Shown: piece by piece, positions 45,394 through 52,345 of the stretch
Layout of the letters: every line of letters starts with the position of its first letter
Position numbering within the stretch: position 1 is the stretch's first letter
Assembly (NCBI RefSeq): GCF_004152935.1
Contig: NZ_SETE01000003.1
Coordinates: forward strand, 513,876-577,875
Reading direction: 5' to 3'
DNA length: 64,000 nucleotides
Origin: Brumimicrobium glaciale
GTDB taxonomy: Bacteria; Bacteroidota; Bacteroidia; Flavobacteriales_D; Crocinitomicaceae
The notes under the pieces: generated by a model
The model's database searches: none
What the model was told of the DNA's origin: nothing
The model's input: the letters and a program-made list of their open reading frames with translations, nothing else
Made by a program: the position numbers and the translations under genes

Positions 45394-45753
45394 ATGAAGA
45401 CTTCAAAATCTGTTTTAACCCTTTTATTTACAGTGTTATTTATGTTAACCATAAGCAGTTGTAAAAAATGTAAAAATGAAAATCCAAGTGCTCGAATTAT
45501 AAATAACGGTACAGAAAAGGTGAGTGTTCAAATTAAAACCTCTGGTGGAAATACGGTAAATATTAATAATGTTCAGGCCAATACTTCTTCAAAATATGAA
45601 AGCTATGCGCCAGGTAATGTAACTTTTACAATTGCTGTTGATAATAACGGCAACTTTGTTGAGAAAGTACACATGGACGATTGCTATGATTACGATATTG
45701 CTATTGATAAAGATAACAATATATCGACTTTTGTTATTGATAGAAATGATTAA
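45394..45753 (+). CDS. Small lipoprotein (119 aa), unknown function
   Basis: A signal peptide II is visible (SVLTLLFTVLFMLTISSC, lipobox LTISSC with cysteine at about 24). A KKCKN stretch and one beta-rich domain follow (SARIINNGTEKVSVQIKTSGGNTVNINNVQANTSSKYESYAPGNVTFTIAVDN). It looks like a small Ig-like or transthyretin-type fold. The 3' end overlaps the GNAT gene by 8 bases, in a different frame. No family was recognised. Confidence 0.7.
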   Translation: MKTSKSVLTLLFTVLFMLTISSCKKCKNENPSARIINNGTEKVSVQIKTSGGNTVNINNVQANTSSKYESYAPGNVTFTIAVDNNGNFVEKVHMDDCYDYDIAIDKDNNISTFVIDRND

Positions 45754-46324
45754 TACTCGACTAGGAGCTTCGAATGATATAGATGGAATTCTATCTCTTC
45801 AGGAAAAATATCTATACCGCAATCTAAATGAATTTGAACGAAAAAAAGGATTTGTAACTACTCCTTTTACTACAGCTCAAATTGAAGAAATTATTCTTCA
45901 AAATGGAATGTTTGTGGCAATTAATGATACGCACAAAGTGATTGCTTATGCATTTGCTGGAAGCTGGAAATATTTTGAACAATGGGAAATCTTTAATTAT
46001 ATGGTTTCTCGTTTTCCAGATTTAACATTTAAAGGAAATAAAATAACCACCAAAAATAGCTTTCAGTATGGTCCTGTTTGCATTGACGAAAAATACCGTG
46101 GAAGTGGTTTGTTGAATCAACTTTTTGAGGAAATGAGAGTCGAACTTTTAAAGAAATATCCAATCTCCATTACTTTTATCAATAATATCAATAAAATTTC
46201 TGAAAGCGCGCATACAAGAAAGTTGGGTTGGGAAACGATTGATGAGTTTAAATTCAACGACAATAGTTACATCTGTTTGGCTTTAGATATGGAAGTTTCA
46301 GTCCTGCCGGAAACAGTGAAATAG
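45746..46324 (+). CDS. GNAT-family N-acetyltransferase
   Basis: About 192 aa. The start MINTRLGASNDIDGILSLQEKYLYRNLNEFERKKGF is chosen over a longer frame that runs through the lipoprotein gene with no family similarity. The acetyl-CoA motif A is YGPVCIDEKYRGSGLLNQLFEEM (the RGxGL loop), preceded by MFVAINDTHKVIAYAFAGSW and followed by FINNINKISESAHTRKLGWETIDEFKFND. The substrate is unknown. Overlap with the lipoprotein gene suggests cotranscription. Confidence 0.82.
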   Translation: MINTRLGASNDIDGILSLQEKYLYRNLNEFERKKGFVTTPFTTAQIEEIILQNGMFVAINDTHKVIAYAFAGSWKYFEQWEIFNYMVSRFPDLTFKGNKITTKNSFQYGPVCIDEKYRGSGLLNQLFEEMRVELLKKYPISITFINNINKISESAHTRKLGWETIDEFKFNDNSYICLALDMEVSVLPETVK

Positions 46325-46527
46325 TTAATTTTTTATAAATCACCCTGTTAATAATTGCTTAAATATCAAACGGCTATCATTTTTTTGTATCTTAGATTTG
46401 TCATTGTGAATAATGATAGTTTAGGAATCTTTCAAAGATGAATTTAGGAACTATATATGAGCTCTAAAATTCATTGTTAGATTTTGGGGGGAATTAATAT
46501 AATTAATCATTTAAAAAAAACAAAAAA

Positions 46528-46758
46528 ATGGATTCAGGTAAAGTAGTAATTGGAGTAGTAGCAGGAATGGCAGTAGGAGCAATTTTAGGAGTATTGTTTG
46601 CACCACATAAAGGTACAGATACAAGAGATTTAATTTCAAGCAAAAGCTCAGACACGATCAATGATTTAAAATTGAAAGTTACTGGTGTTATGGACTCCCT
46701 TGCAAACAAATTGCACAGTGAAGAGAAAGAACTTTCTGAAAAGATAAAGAAAGCATAG
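46528..46758 (+). CDS. YtxH-domain small membrane protein (76 aa)
   Basis: One glycine-rich N-terminal transmembrane segment (KVVIGVVAGMAVGAILGVLFAPHKGTDTRDLI, the defining YtxH pattern) is followed by an amphipathic C-terminal helix (DLKLKVTGVMDSLANKLHSEEKEL). Such proteins are general-stress or envelope proteins. A TAGATTTG sequence (46393-46400) resembles the Bacteroidota -7 box, 127 bases upstream of the start; a long 5' leader is then implied. A strong terminator follows the gene. Confidence 0.82.
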   Translation: MDSGKVVIGVVAGMAVGAILGVLFAPHKGTDTRDLISSKSSDTINDLKLKVTGVMDSLANKLHSEEKELSEKIKKA

Positions 46759-46784
46759 GTTTTTATAAGCATAAGTTTTTGATG

Positions 46785-46848
46785 ACAACTCACATAAAAA
46801 CATTCTTTTAAAAGAGGAATTGGATTATGTGAGTTGTTTTTTTTTTTG
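46785..46848 (+). terminator. Terminator of the ytxH-like gene
   Basis: A 13-bp stem (ACAACTCACATAA with TTATGTGAGTTGT) around a 27-base loop, followed by a T11 run. Confidence 0.9.
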
Positions 46849-46881
46849 GATAGAATTTGATAATCTCTACTTGAATGCAAT

Positions 46882-46926
46882 TGTAACAAATGTTACACTT
46901 TCTTAAATGATAGTGAATTAATTTAA
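46882..46926 (+). promoter_or_regulatory. Candidate Crp/Fnr-type operator and -7 box upstream of the 137-aa membrane protein gene
   Basis: The near-palindrome TGTAACAAATGTTACA (46882-46897) matches TGTAACAATTGTTACA at 52259. The distance from its centre to a TAATTTAA box (46919-46926) is 29.5 bases, the same as in the three other candidate promoters of this window. The start codon is 16 bases further. The -7 box is a weak match (TTAA for TTTG). Confidence 0.5.
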
Positions 46927-46942
46927 TAGAAAATTAAACGCT

Positions 46943-47356
46943 ATGAACGGGAAAAACAACATTGCCATCGGGTTTCTAACTATGGGGCTATTTATGGCCT
47001 ATGGATTTTTATTAATTTATCTCCGTGACTTTGCTCCCGGGAAAGAAGACTGGGTAGATTCCTATTCTTATGGAAAGCATTTTGAAACCCGTCTAGCTCA
47101 CGTCCATGGAAATTTATTCGCATTCTTAAATATACTTATTGGATATTTACTGCTAAGATTTAGCAATCAATTGAAAAACGTTAAAACGATTTCTTGGTTG
47201 GCTTTAATTGGACTTCTTATGCCTGTTGGTATTTTGCTAGAAGTGTATTTTGGACTTTCCCCAATTTTTGTTCTAATAGGAGCAATCTCAATGACTATTT
47301 CTGTGATTTGGTTAGGATTTTCATTCTTGAAAATGAAAAACATAAAAGTCAACTAA
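46943..47356 (+). CDS. Four-helix integral membrane protein (137 aa)
   Basis: Four transmembrane segments are visible at about 7-27, 52-70, 80-100 and 105-127. A conserved-looking loop FETRLAHVHGNLFAFLNILIGYLL contains two histidines, of the type that can hold a haem or metal near the membrane, although this is speculation. No family name comes to mind. It precedes a second small membrane protein gene by 1 base, so the two form an operon. A TGTAACA-type palindrome lies in the promoter region. Confidence 0.7.
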   Translation: MNGKNNIAIGFLTMGLFMAYGFLLIYLRDFAPGKEDWVDSYSYGKHFETRLAHVHGNLFAFLNILIGYLLLRFSNQLKNVKTISWLALIGLLMPVGILLEVYFGLSPIFVLIGAISMTISVIWLGFSFLKMKNIKVN

Positions 47357-47357
47357 T

Positions 47358-47759
47358 ATGAAAACTAAAAAAGTATTTCGAAATGTATCAGCCATAATTC
47401 TGGCAGGATTTGGACTGTTGACTTTGTTTTTAAGTTTCTCTGTTATTTTTGATTTCTTTGGGATCAGAGAAAAGGAAGGAAACTATGTTTTGCTTGTTGT
47501 TTGGGCAAATTTCATCGCGAGTCTACTCTATTTGTTCGCTGCTTTTGGTTTCGTCAAACTTAAACGATGGACAACTTTACTTTTGGGATTGGCTTCTATC
47601 ATTTTAATTACTGCTTTCATTTTATTAAGAATTCATATTCATAATGGAGGTATTTATGAATTAAAAACTGTCAACGCAATGATTTTCAGAATTGGATTGA
47701 CTGTTCTATTCATGATAATCGCTTATCTCACCATTACTAAAGGAAGCAGAAGGAATTGA
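47358..47759 (+). CDS. Four-helix integral membrane protein (133 aa)
   Basis: Four predicted membrane segments are visible: ISAIILAGFGLLTLFLSFSVIF, YVLLVVWANFIASLLYLFAAFGF, TTLLLGLASIILITAFILL and MIFRIGLTVLFMIIAYLTI. The protein has a short loop HIHNGGIYELKTVNAM with two histidines. It is unrelated by eye to the previous gene but translationally adjacent. Function is unknown; coexpression suggests the two work together in the membrane. Confidence 0.7.
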   Translation: MKTKKVFRNVSAIILAGFGLLTLFLSFSVIFDFFGIREKEGNYVLLVVWANFIASLLYLFAAFGFVKLKRWTTLLLGLASIILITAFILLRIHIHNGGIYELKTVNAMIFRIGLTVLFMIIAYLTITKGSRRN

Positions 47760-47766
47760 ATAGTAT

Positions 47767-47860
47767 ATTGGTCTCAGAAAAAGTTAAAACTATGCACTTC
47801 TGTGCATCTCGCTTTAGCTTCTAAAAAAACTTTTATATCAATCAATTAGATTTTGATAGT
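47767..47860 (+). repeat. About 94-bp dispersed repeat, copy 1
   Basis: The sequence from ATTGGTCTCAGAAA through GTGCATCTCGCTTTAGCTTC to TTAGATTTTGAT recurs in the same orientation at 48956-49062, with substitutions and an extra small hairpin there. It lies just after the stop of the 133-aa membrane protein gene. Confidence 0.8.
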
Positions 47861-48147
47861 TACAGCATTTTATGCTCATATGAACCGTTGGTACTTTAAG
47901 TTCATAGTGGTTCTGTTTGAGGCCTATTGAGGGTTAGGTTTGACATGTAGAATTTATTGATTAGGCAATGATTCAGTGCGTTACTTAAATCATAAAAATC
48001 TCACAAACAAATATTGATGATTTATTTCATTATATTTATTTAACTTTTTTACAGGTTCAATATACTGAGTTTTTCAAAAATCATTATTAAATTTAGCTAC
48101 TACTAACTATTTTGAAAATTATTAGAATTTAAACTAAAACTAAAAAT
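47861..48147. other. AT-rich intergenic region
   Basis: No gene is visible. Long T/A runs at 48020-48130 before the next start probably include its promoter. Confidence 0.35.
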
Positions 48148-48486
48148 ATGAAAAAAACAGCAATTACTATTTTCGCAGCATTTTCTCTTTTATTAGTCCC
48201 TACAGCATTAAATGCACAGGAAAATGATAAAAATATTGACAAACCTTTAACAGAGCGATTAAAAGATAAGGTCATAATAGAAAAAACAGAACGTTCTAAT
48301 GAAATAGAGTCAAGACTAAACGAAATCTATGAAATGGATAAGTCTGATATGAGCTTTGGAGAAAAAAGAGCTTTAAGAAAAGAAGTACGTTCAATAGAAA
48401 AAACGACATCTGGTGGAGGTGGAGGAATATATATATCAGTAGGAGGTTTACTGCTAATCATTATTCTATTAATTATCTTGTTGTAA
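48148..48486 (+). CDS. Small exported protein with C-terminal glycine-rich membrane anchor (112 aa)
   Basis: A signal peptide ending near ALNAQ (residue 23) is followed by a charged helical region (PLTERLKDKVIIEKTERSNEIESRLNEIYEMDKSDMSFGEKRALRKEVRSIEKTT). The end is GGGGGIYISVGGLLLIIILLIILL, a Gly-rich linker and a transmembrane helix at the extreme C-terminus. The helix plus GGG-TM tail is common in small Bacteroidota proteins of unknown function. A terminator follows. Confidence 0.75.
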   Translation: MKKTAITIFAAFSLLLVPTALNAQENDKNIDKPLTERLKDKVIIEKTERSNEIESRLNEIYEMDKSDMSFGEKRALRKEVRSIEKTTSGGGGGIYISVGGLLLIIILLIILL

Positions 48487-48528
48487 GAATAAGTAGTCTT
48501 AAACAGATGATTTAAAAAGTATTACTTA

Positions 48529-48568
48529 AATAATCACTTAGCATTAAATGTTAAGTGATTATTTTTTT
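48529..48568 (+). terminator. Terminator of the Gly-rich tail protein gene
   Basis: A stem of about 11 bp (AATCACTTA with TAAGTGATT plus flanking pairs) with an ATT-rich loop, then a T7 run. Confidence 0.85.
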
Positions 48569-48582
48569 GTGGTGGTTTAAAG

Positions 48583-48894
48583 TTGATAGGCTCTTTTGGT
48601 TTATGGCGTATAACTAGAGAGTGGTTTTTTCATAAATTAATAATAGTTAAAAAACCAACAGTTAGTAGTATAGTTAATATTCATAATGTATTTTTAGTTT
48701 TACTTCTTTTCTTTGCTGTAGCTTGTGATAAAGACAAGAATAAAACAAATGGTGTTTGCTATTGTGATTTTGCAGACGAAGAGAAGCAAGAAAATGATGA
48801 GACATATTTATCAAAATCAGAACAATTAGACACATGCAATATACACGTTAATAATGCTGGCCCATTTGGAGGTGAGTGTGAATTGAAACAGTAG
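48583..48894 (+). CDS. Possible small lipoprotein (103 aa frame, start uncertain)
   Basis: The open frame has no ATG near a sensible start; the first possible codon is TTG at 48583. A lipobox-like segment VFLVLLLFFAVAC is followed by DKDKNKTNGVCYCDFADEEKQEN and a cysteine-containing tail (CNIHVNNAGPFGGECEL), as in small secreted lipoproteins. About 32 residues upstream of the hydrophobic segment are atypical, so translation may start at a non-ATG codon near 48670 or the gene may have lost its start. A terminator lies downstream, supporting transcription. Confidence 0.45.
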   Translation: MIGSFGLWRITREWFFHKLIIVKKPTVSSIVNIHNVFLVLLLFFAVACDKDKNKTNGVCYCDFADEEKQENDETYLSKSEQLDTCNIHVNNAGPFGGECELKQ

Positions 48895-48929
48895 TTTTTT
48901 GATTGAAATAATCACTAATCTATAACATT

Positions 48930-48956
48930 GCATCGCTTTAGAGCGGTGCTTTTTTA
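48930..48956 (+). terminator. Terminator downstream of the small lipoprotein frame
   Basis: An 8-bp stem (GCATCGCT with AGCGGTGC, one wobble), loop TTAG and T6, directly abutting the second copy of the 100-bp repeat. Confidence 0.88.
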
Positions 48957-49062
48957 TTGGTCTCAGAAATAGCTAAAAGTATGCTCCCGATAAGCCATCG
49001 GGATTAGTGCATCTAGCTTTAGCTTCTAAAAACCTTTATATCCAACATTAGATTTTGATGTT
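48956..49062 (+). repeat. About 107-bp dispersed repeat, copy 2
   Basis: A direct copy of 47767-47860, about 1.2 kb downstream. It carries an inserted hairpin (CCCGAT-AAGCC-ATCGGG, near 48986-49003) where copy 1 has a short ACTTCT spacer. Both copies start at or near the 3' end of a transcription unit. Confidence 0.8.
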
Positions 49063-49222
49063 AGAAAAAAGACAAAAAGTCTAACATCTAATATCTAAAT
49101 TTTTCGCTAGATATAGAATTTTATTCTCAAACCTATGGCACTCTTAGTCCTTAGTGGTTAAGTTTTTAAGACTCACTAAAACTTTCCTCAACTTTTCGTA
49201 TATTGTATCCAACAAACTAATT

Positions 49223-49882
49223 ATGGAACAAGCAATTAAGATTTTCATCATTATCCACGCCGGCTTTGGTGGGATAGCATTTGTCGCAGGACTGATTGCG
49301 ATGATCAGTAAAAAAGGACAACGTACACATAGAAAAACAGGCTTAATTTTCTTTTATTCAATGGTGATTTCAGCCGTTAGCGCCATGTTTATATCTGTTC
49401 TTCCAAATCACGAAAGTCCGTTTCTTTTTGCAGTTGGTTTATTTAGTCTCTACTTTGTTTTAATCGGAAAAAGAGCTATGAGATTTAAGCATAAGAACCC
49501 GAATTTAATTTTCGATAAGTGGATGGCGTGGGTCATGATTTTAACAGGTATTCTAATGATTTTTTTACCCATTGTTCTCACGCAAAAATTCAATATTGTT
49601 CTTGGAGTTTTTGCTGTTGTAGGAATTCTTTCTGCAATCAAAAATTTACGCTTATACAAAAACCCTGAAAAACTAAGGAAAGGTTGGCTGAAAATGCATT
49701 TAGGAAACATTATGGGTGGATATATTGCCGCAGTTACTGCTTTTGTAGTGGTAAATCAAATTTTTCCTAGTTTCTATGGTTGGTTTATTCCTGGAATAAT
49801 TGGCGGATTATTCATTATCTTTTGGATGAAAAGAGTCGAGAATAATTCGGTTGTAAAAGTAGTTGCTAAAGAAGATAAATAG
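49223..49882 (+). CDS. DUF2306-like polytopic membrane protein (about 219 aa)
   Basis: The start MEQAIKIFIIIHAGFGGIAFVAGLIAMISKKGQRTHRKTGLIFFYSM is chosen; an earlier in-frame GTG adds 23 unlikely residues. About seven hydrophobic segments are visible, with HAGFGGIAFVAG and GQRTHRKTG in the first third and KMHLGNIMGGYIAAVTAFVVVN near the end, a pattern I associate with DUF2306-type membrane proteins. Histidines lie near membrane faces. Function unknown. The AraC regulator gene follows 35 bases later and may be cotranscribed. Confidence 0.72.
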   Translation: MEQAIKIFIIIHAGFGGIAFVAGLIAMISKKGQRTHRKTGLIFFYSMVISAVSAMFISVLPNHESPFLFAVGLFSLYFVLIGKRAMRFKHKNPNLIFDKWMAWVMILTGILMIFLPIVLTQKFNIVLGVFAVVGILSAIKNLRLYKNPEKLRKGWLKMHLGNIMGGYIAAVTAFVVVNQIFPSFYGWFIPGIIGGLFIIFWMKRVENNSVVKVVAKEDK

Positions 49883-49917
49883 TATTTTAGCACAAGAACA
49901 ACAGAAAACAACCCAAA

Positions 49918-50760
49918 ATGCCAATAGAAAATATTCCTGAAATTTATATCAACGACGAAAATAGTAAGCCAGATTTGTTTGTTTATGATTTTAAAATGGC
50001 AAGCGATGTCGTGAGAAGTAAAGTTAATTTAGGAATGAATATGTTTAGTTTTTTACAAGTGGGTAAAAAGCAAGTTCATTTTGCAGGGACTTCTGTAGCG
50101 GTCAATAAAGACCAATCCTTAATACTCAAAAAAGGAAATTGGCTCTGGACAGAATTACTAGATACAGATGCTACTTATTATTGTAAACTCTTATTTTTTT
50201 CCGAGAATATCCTCAAAAAATTTATAGAGAAACATATAAAAAATAAGTATAAAATAGATGACGAAGTTCCTTGCTTCACTATTGGAAACGACGCTTATAT
50301 AGCTTCTTACATTAATTCATTAACTACTATTGGTGAAGCGCCAAAAGAATTCATGAAGAGTTTGCTTTCTATAAAATTTGAAGAATTAATGCTTTATCTC
50401 GTTCACAAATATGGCAAGAGCTTCGAACGTTATTTGCAATCTTTAATCATAGATAGCACTACTCCATTAAAGAGAATGGTTGAAAGTAAAGTTCATTCAA
50501 ATTTAAAATTAGAAGAAATTGCGTTTTTATGTAACATGAGTTTATCTACATTTAAACGTAAATTTTTAAGTGAATTTAAAGTTTCTCCCGGAAAATGGTT
50601 AAAAGATCAACGCTTGCTAAAAGCTAAAGAAACATTGGCACAAGGAACTTTAAAACCTTCTGATATCTATCTGGATTTTGGTTATAATAACCTTTCTAAT
50701 TTCAGCATCGCTTTTAAAAACAAGTTTGGTGTAAGTCCAAGTGAGGTTCCTACCTCATAA
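49918..50760 (+). CDS. AraC-family transcriptional regulator
   Basis: A 280-aa protein. The C-terminal AraC domain has two helix-turn-helix motifs: LKLEEIAFLCNMSLSTFKRKFLSEFKVSPGKWLKDQRLLKAKETLAQ and KPSDIYLDFGYNNLSNFSIAFKNKFGVSPSEV. The N-terminal 170 residues form a cupin-like sensing domain (VNLGMNMFSFLQVGKKQVHFAGTSVAVNKDQSLILKKGNWLWTELLD). Effector and targets are unknown. The next gene, the GlcG/HbpS-like protein, starts 114 bases later and the DUF2306-like gene lies before it; either may be a target. Confidence 0.88.
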   Translation: MPIENIPEIYINDENSKPDLFVYDFKMASDVVRSKVNLGMNMFSFLQVGKKQVHFAGTSVAVNKDQSLILKKGNWLWTELLDTDATYYCKLLFFSENILKKFIEKHIKNKYKIDDEVPCFTIGNDAYIASYINSLTTIGEAPKEFMKSLLSIKFEELMLYLVHKYGKSFERYLQSLIIDSTTPLKRMVESKVHSNLKLEEIAFLCNMSLSTFKRKFLSEFKVSPGKWLKDQRLLKAKETLAQGTLKPSDIYLDFGYNNLSNFSIAFKNKFGVSPSEVPTS

Positions 50761-50874
50761 GTATATTTCAATTTTGACCTTATTTCATAACAAACTGACC
50801 TTTTTTAGTAACTACAAAAGCTTTTACTCTCTGTATATTTGCATCATAATTAGAAACTTAAAAAATAAAATATT

Positions 50875-51273
50875 ATGAATATCACATTAGAACAAGCAGA
50901 AAAAGCGATCGCAGTAGCAAAATCAAAAGCAGTTGAAATCGATACAAAAATGAATATTGCAATTGTTGATGCAGGTGCAAATTTAGTAGCTTTCGGACGT
51001 ATGGACGGAGCATGGTTAGGTTCATTAGATATCTCAATCAAAAAAGCGAAAACAGCTCGTTTCTTTGACATGAATACAGGAATCGTTGGTGAATTATCTC
51101 AGCCAGGTCAACCGTTATATAATATCGAACATTCAAACAACGGATTGATTACTTTCCCAGGAGGTATTCCAATTAAAAATGCAGCTGGTGAAATTATCGG
51201 AGCTATTGGAGTGAGTGGAAGTGCTGTTGAAAATGACCATATCGTTGCTGAAGCAGGTGCGATGTCATTATAA
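50875..51273 (+). CDS. GlcG/HbpS-family haem-binding-like protein
   Basis: A 132-aa protein of the DUF336 family. It shows the sequence [58 protein letters not shown] and the glycine-rich end [38 protein letters not shown]. Relatives include GlcG and the haem-degrading HbpS; several members form octamers. A TATATTTG box (50834-50841) 33 bases before the start is a candidate -7 element, but no -33 partner was found. It has a very strong terminator and may be highly expressed. Confidence 0.88.
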   Translation: MNITLEQAEKAIAVAKSKAVEIDTKMNIAIVDAGANLVAFGRMDGAWLGSLDISIKKAKTARFFDMNTGIVGELSQPGQPLYNIEHSNNGLITFPGGIPIKNAAGEIIGAIGVSGSAVENDHIVAEAGAMSL

Positions 51274-51292
51274 GAATAAATTAATTTTGAGA

Positions 51293-51328
51293 GAGGGTAA
51301 GTAGTTCGCTACTTACCCTCTTTTTTTT
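51293..51328 (+). terminator. Strong terminator of the GlcG/HbpS-like gene
   Basis: A perfect 12-bp stem (GAGGGTAAGTAG with CTACTTACCCTC) closed by the stable TTCG tetraloop and followed by T8. Confidence 0.97.
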
Positions 51329-51341
51329 GACCTTTTTTTTA

Positions 51342-51594
51342 ATGTTGTCTATTCTTGGAGTGACTTCTAACAAGGAAACCGTTAATTTATCTTGAGTAGT
51401 TATTGGATCTATGGTTGCCGGAATGATATTTTTCTCAGGACCACATTTCAGGTGGTTCATTTAATCCAGCAAGAAGTTTTGTTCCAGCGCTTATTTCTGG
51501 AAACTTAACATCGCTTTGGATCTATATTGCAGCTCTAATAGTAGGCGCTGTTTTAGCAGTTTTTACTTGGAGACTATTTAGGAAAGTGGATTAA
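51342..51594 (+). pseudogene. Aquaporin (MIP family) C-terminal remnant
   Basis: The tail SGGSFNPARSFVPALISGNLTSLWIYIAALIVGAVLAVFTWRLF contains the second NPA box and last membrane helix of an aquaporin. In another frame just upstream VVIGSMVAGMIFFSGP gives helix 5, and before it GVTSNKETVNLS ends at an in-frame TGA (about 51393). So there is one stop and one frameshift (near 51445-51455). The whole N-terminal half with the first NPA box is absent, replaced by the terminator region of the previous gene. It is a clear decayed gene. Confidence 0.85.
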
Positions 51595-51613
51595 AATCAC
51601 TAATTCATCTAAA

Positions 51614-52114
51614 TTAATCTACAATCTTCTCATGAAAAATTTCAACTGTTCTTTCGTCTTCAATCTTAAATATCTGAATTGATTTTATATTGCTATTTTC
51701 GTTATAACGAACTGATAATGGAAGTTCTTTTACGTCATCATTTTGAAGCTCTATTTTTCCTCCAGAATCATTTTCCTCTATGATTTGTAAATATGGTTTT
51801 TTAATAACCAGTTCTTCTATTATTTTATTGTTCTCATCTAAAAGGTGAACGACCAACTTGCCGAGTTCTCTTGGCGGATAAATAAGTTCACTCTCTTCTA
51901 ATCTGCCGGGAATAAGTTCTGTATTCGCTAATGAAATTTCCGTTTTATTGTTTTTGCTTTTTACGATTTCAAAATTTAGAACAACAATCTTTGTAGATAG
52001 ATCTTCATCAGGAATTTCAACGTCTGGCACAGAATAAGTGATTGTGTTTTGAGGTGAACTACAACTTGCAGTAAACAATAGAAGACCGATGGACAATAAA
52101 TTAGCTAAGCGCAT
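51614..52114 (-). CDS. Lipoprotein (166 aa), paralogue of the gene at 55466
   Basis: Signal peptide II MRLANLLSIGLLLFTASC with lipobox TASC. The mature part has a linker rich in acidic residues and a beta-rich domain (STKIVVLNFEIVKSKNNKTEISLANTELIPGRLEE..., PPRELGKLVVHLLDENNKIIEELVIKKPYLQIIEE..., LPLSVRYNENSNIKSIQIFKI). The protein at 55466-55966 aligns throughout. That copy lies directly upstream of an M64-type peptidase gene, while this one has no peptidase partner. Unknown function. Confidence 0.75.
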   Translation of the reverse strand: MRLANLLSIGLLLFTASCSSPQNTITYSVPDVEIPDEDLSTKIVVLNFEIVKSKNNKTEISLANTELIPGRLEESELIYPPRELGKLVVHLLDENNKIIEELVIKKPYLQIIEENDSGGKIELQNDDVKELPLSVRYNENSNIKSIQIFKIEDERTVEIFHEKIVD

Positions 52115-52258
52115 AAGTGAAGTTTATTTTCAATAAATCTATAAATAAACCCGTTAAAATCATAATTTATTTTTAACATTTCATCATTTCCTTTTAAAAT
52201 AACCTAAATACCTGTTTGCGTTTTTTGTCTTTACCACAAACCTTTATTGCTTGGTATT

Positions 52259-52303
52259 TGTAACAATTGTTACACTTTTTTCTCACCTATTATTTTAATT
52301 TTA
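52259..52303 (+). promoter_or_regulatory. Candidate Crp/Fnr-type operator and -7 box upstream of the Kelch-like T9SS protein gene
   Basis: The perfect 16-bp palindrome TGTAACAATTGTTACA (52259-52274) has its centre 29.5 bases before TAATTTTA (52296-52303), a near match to TAnnTTTG. The geometry is the same as at 46882 and upstream of nadA. The palindrome is exact, so it is unlikely to be accidental in this sequence. Confidence 0.55.
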
Positions 52304-52345
52304 TAAGCTAAAGTTGAGAAACTATTTTCAGCTAAACCATTACTT

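Noticed and set aside
48583-48680. TTG-initiated N-terminal extension of the small lipoprotein
   Set aside because: The residues before the hydrophobic segment do not look like a signal peptide; the true start is unclear.
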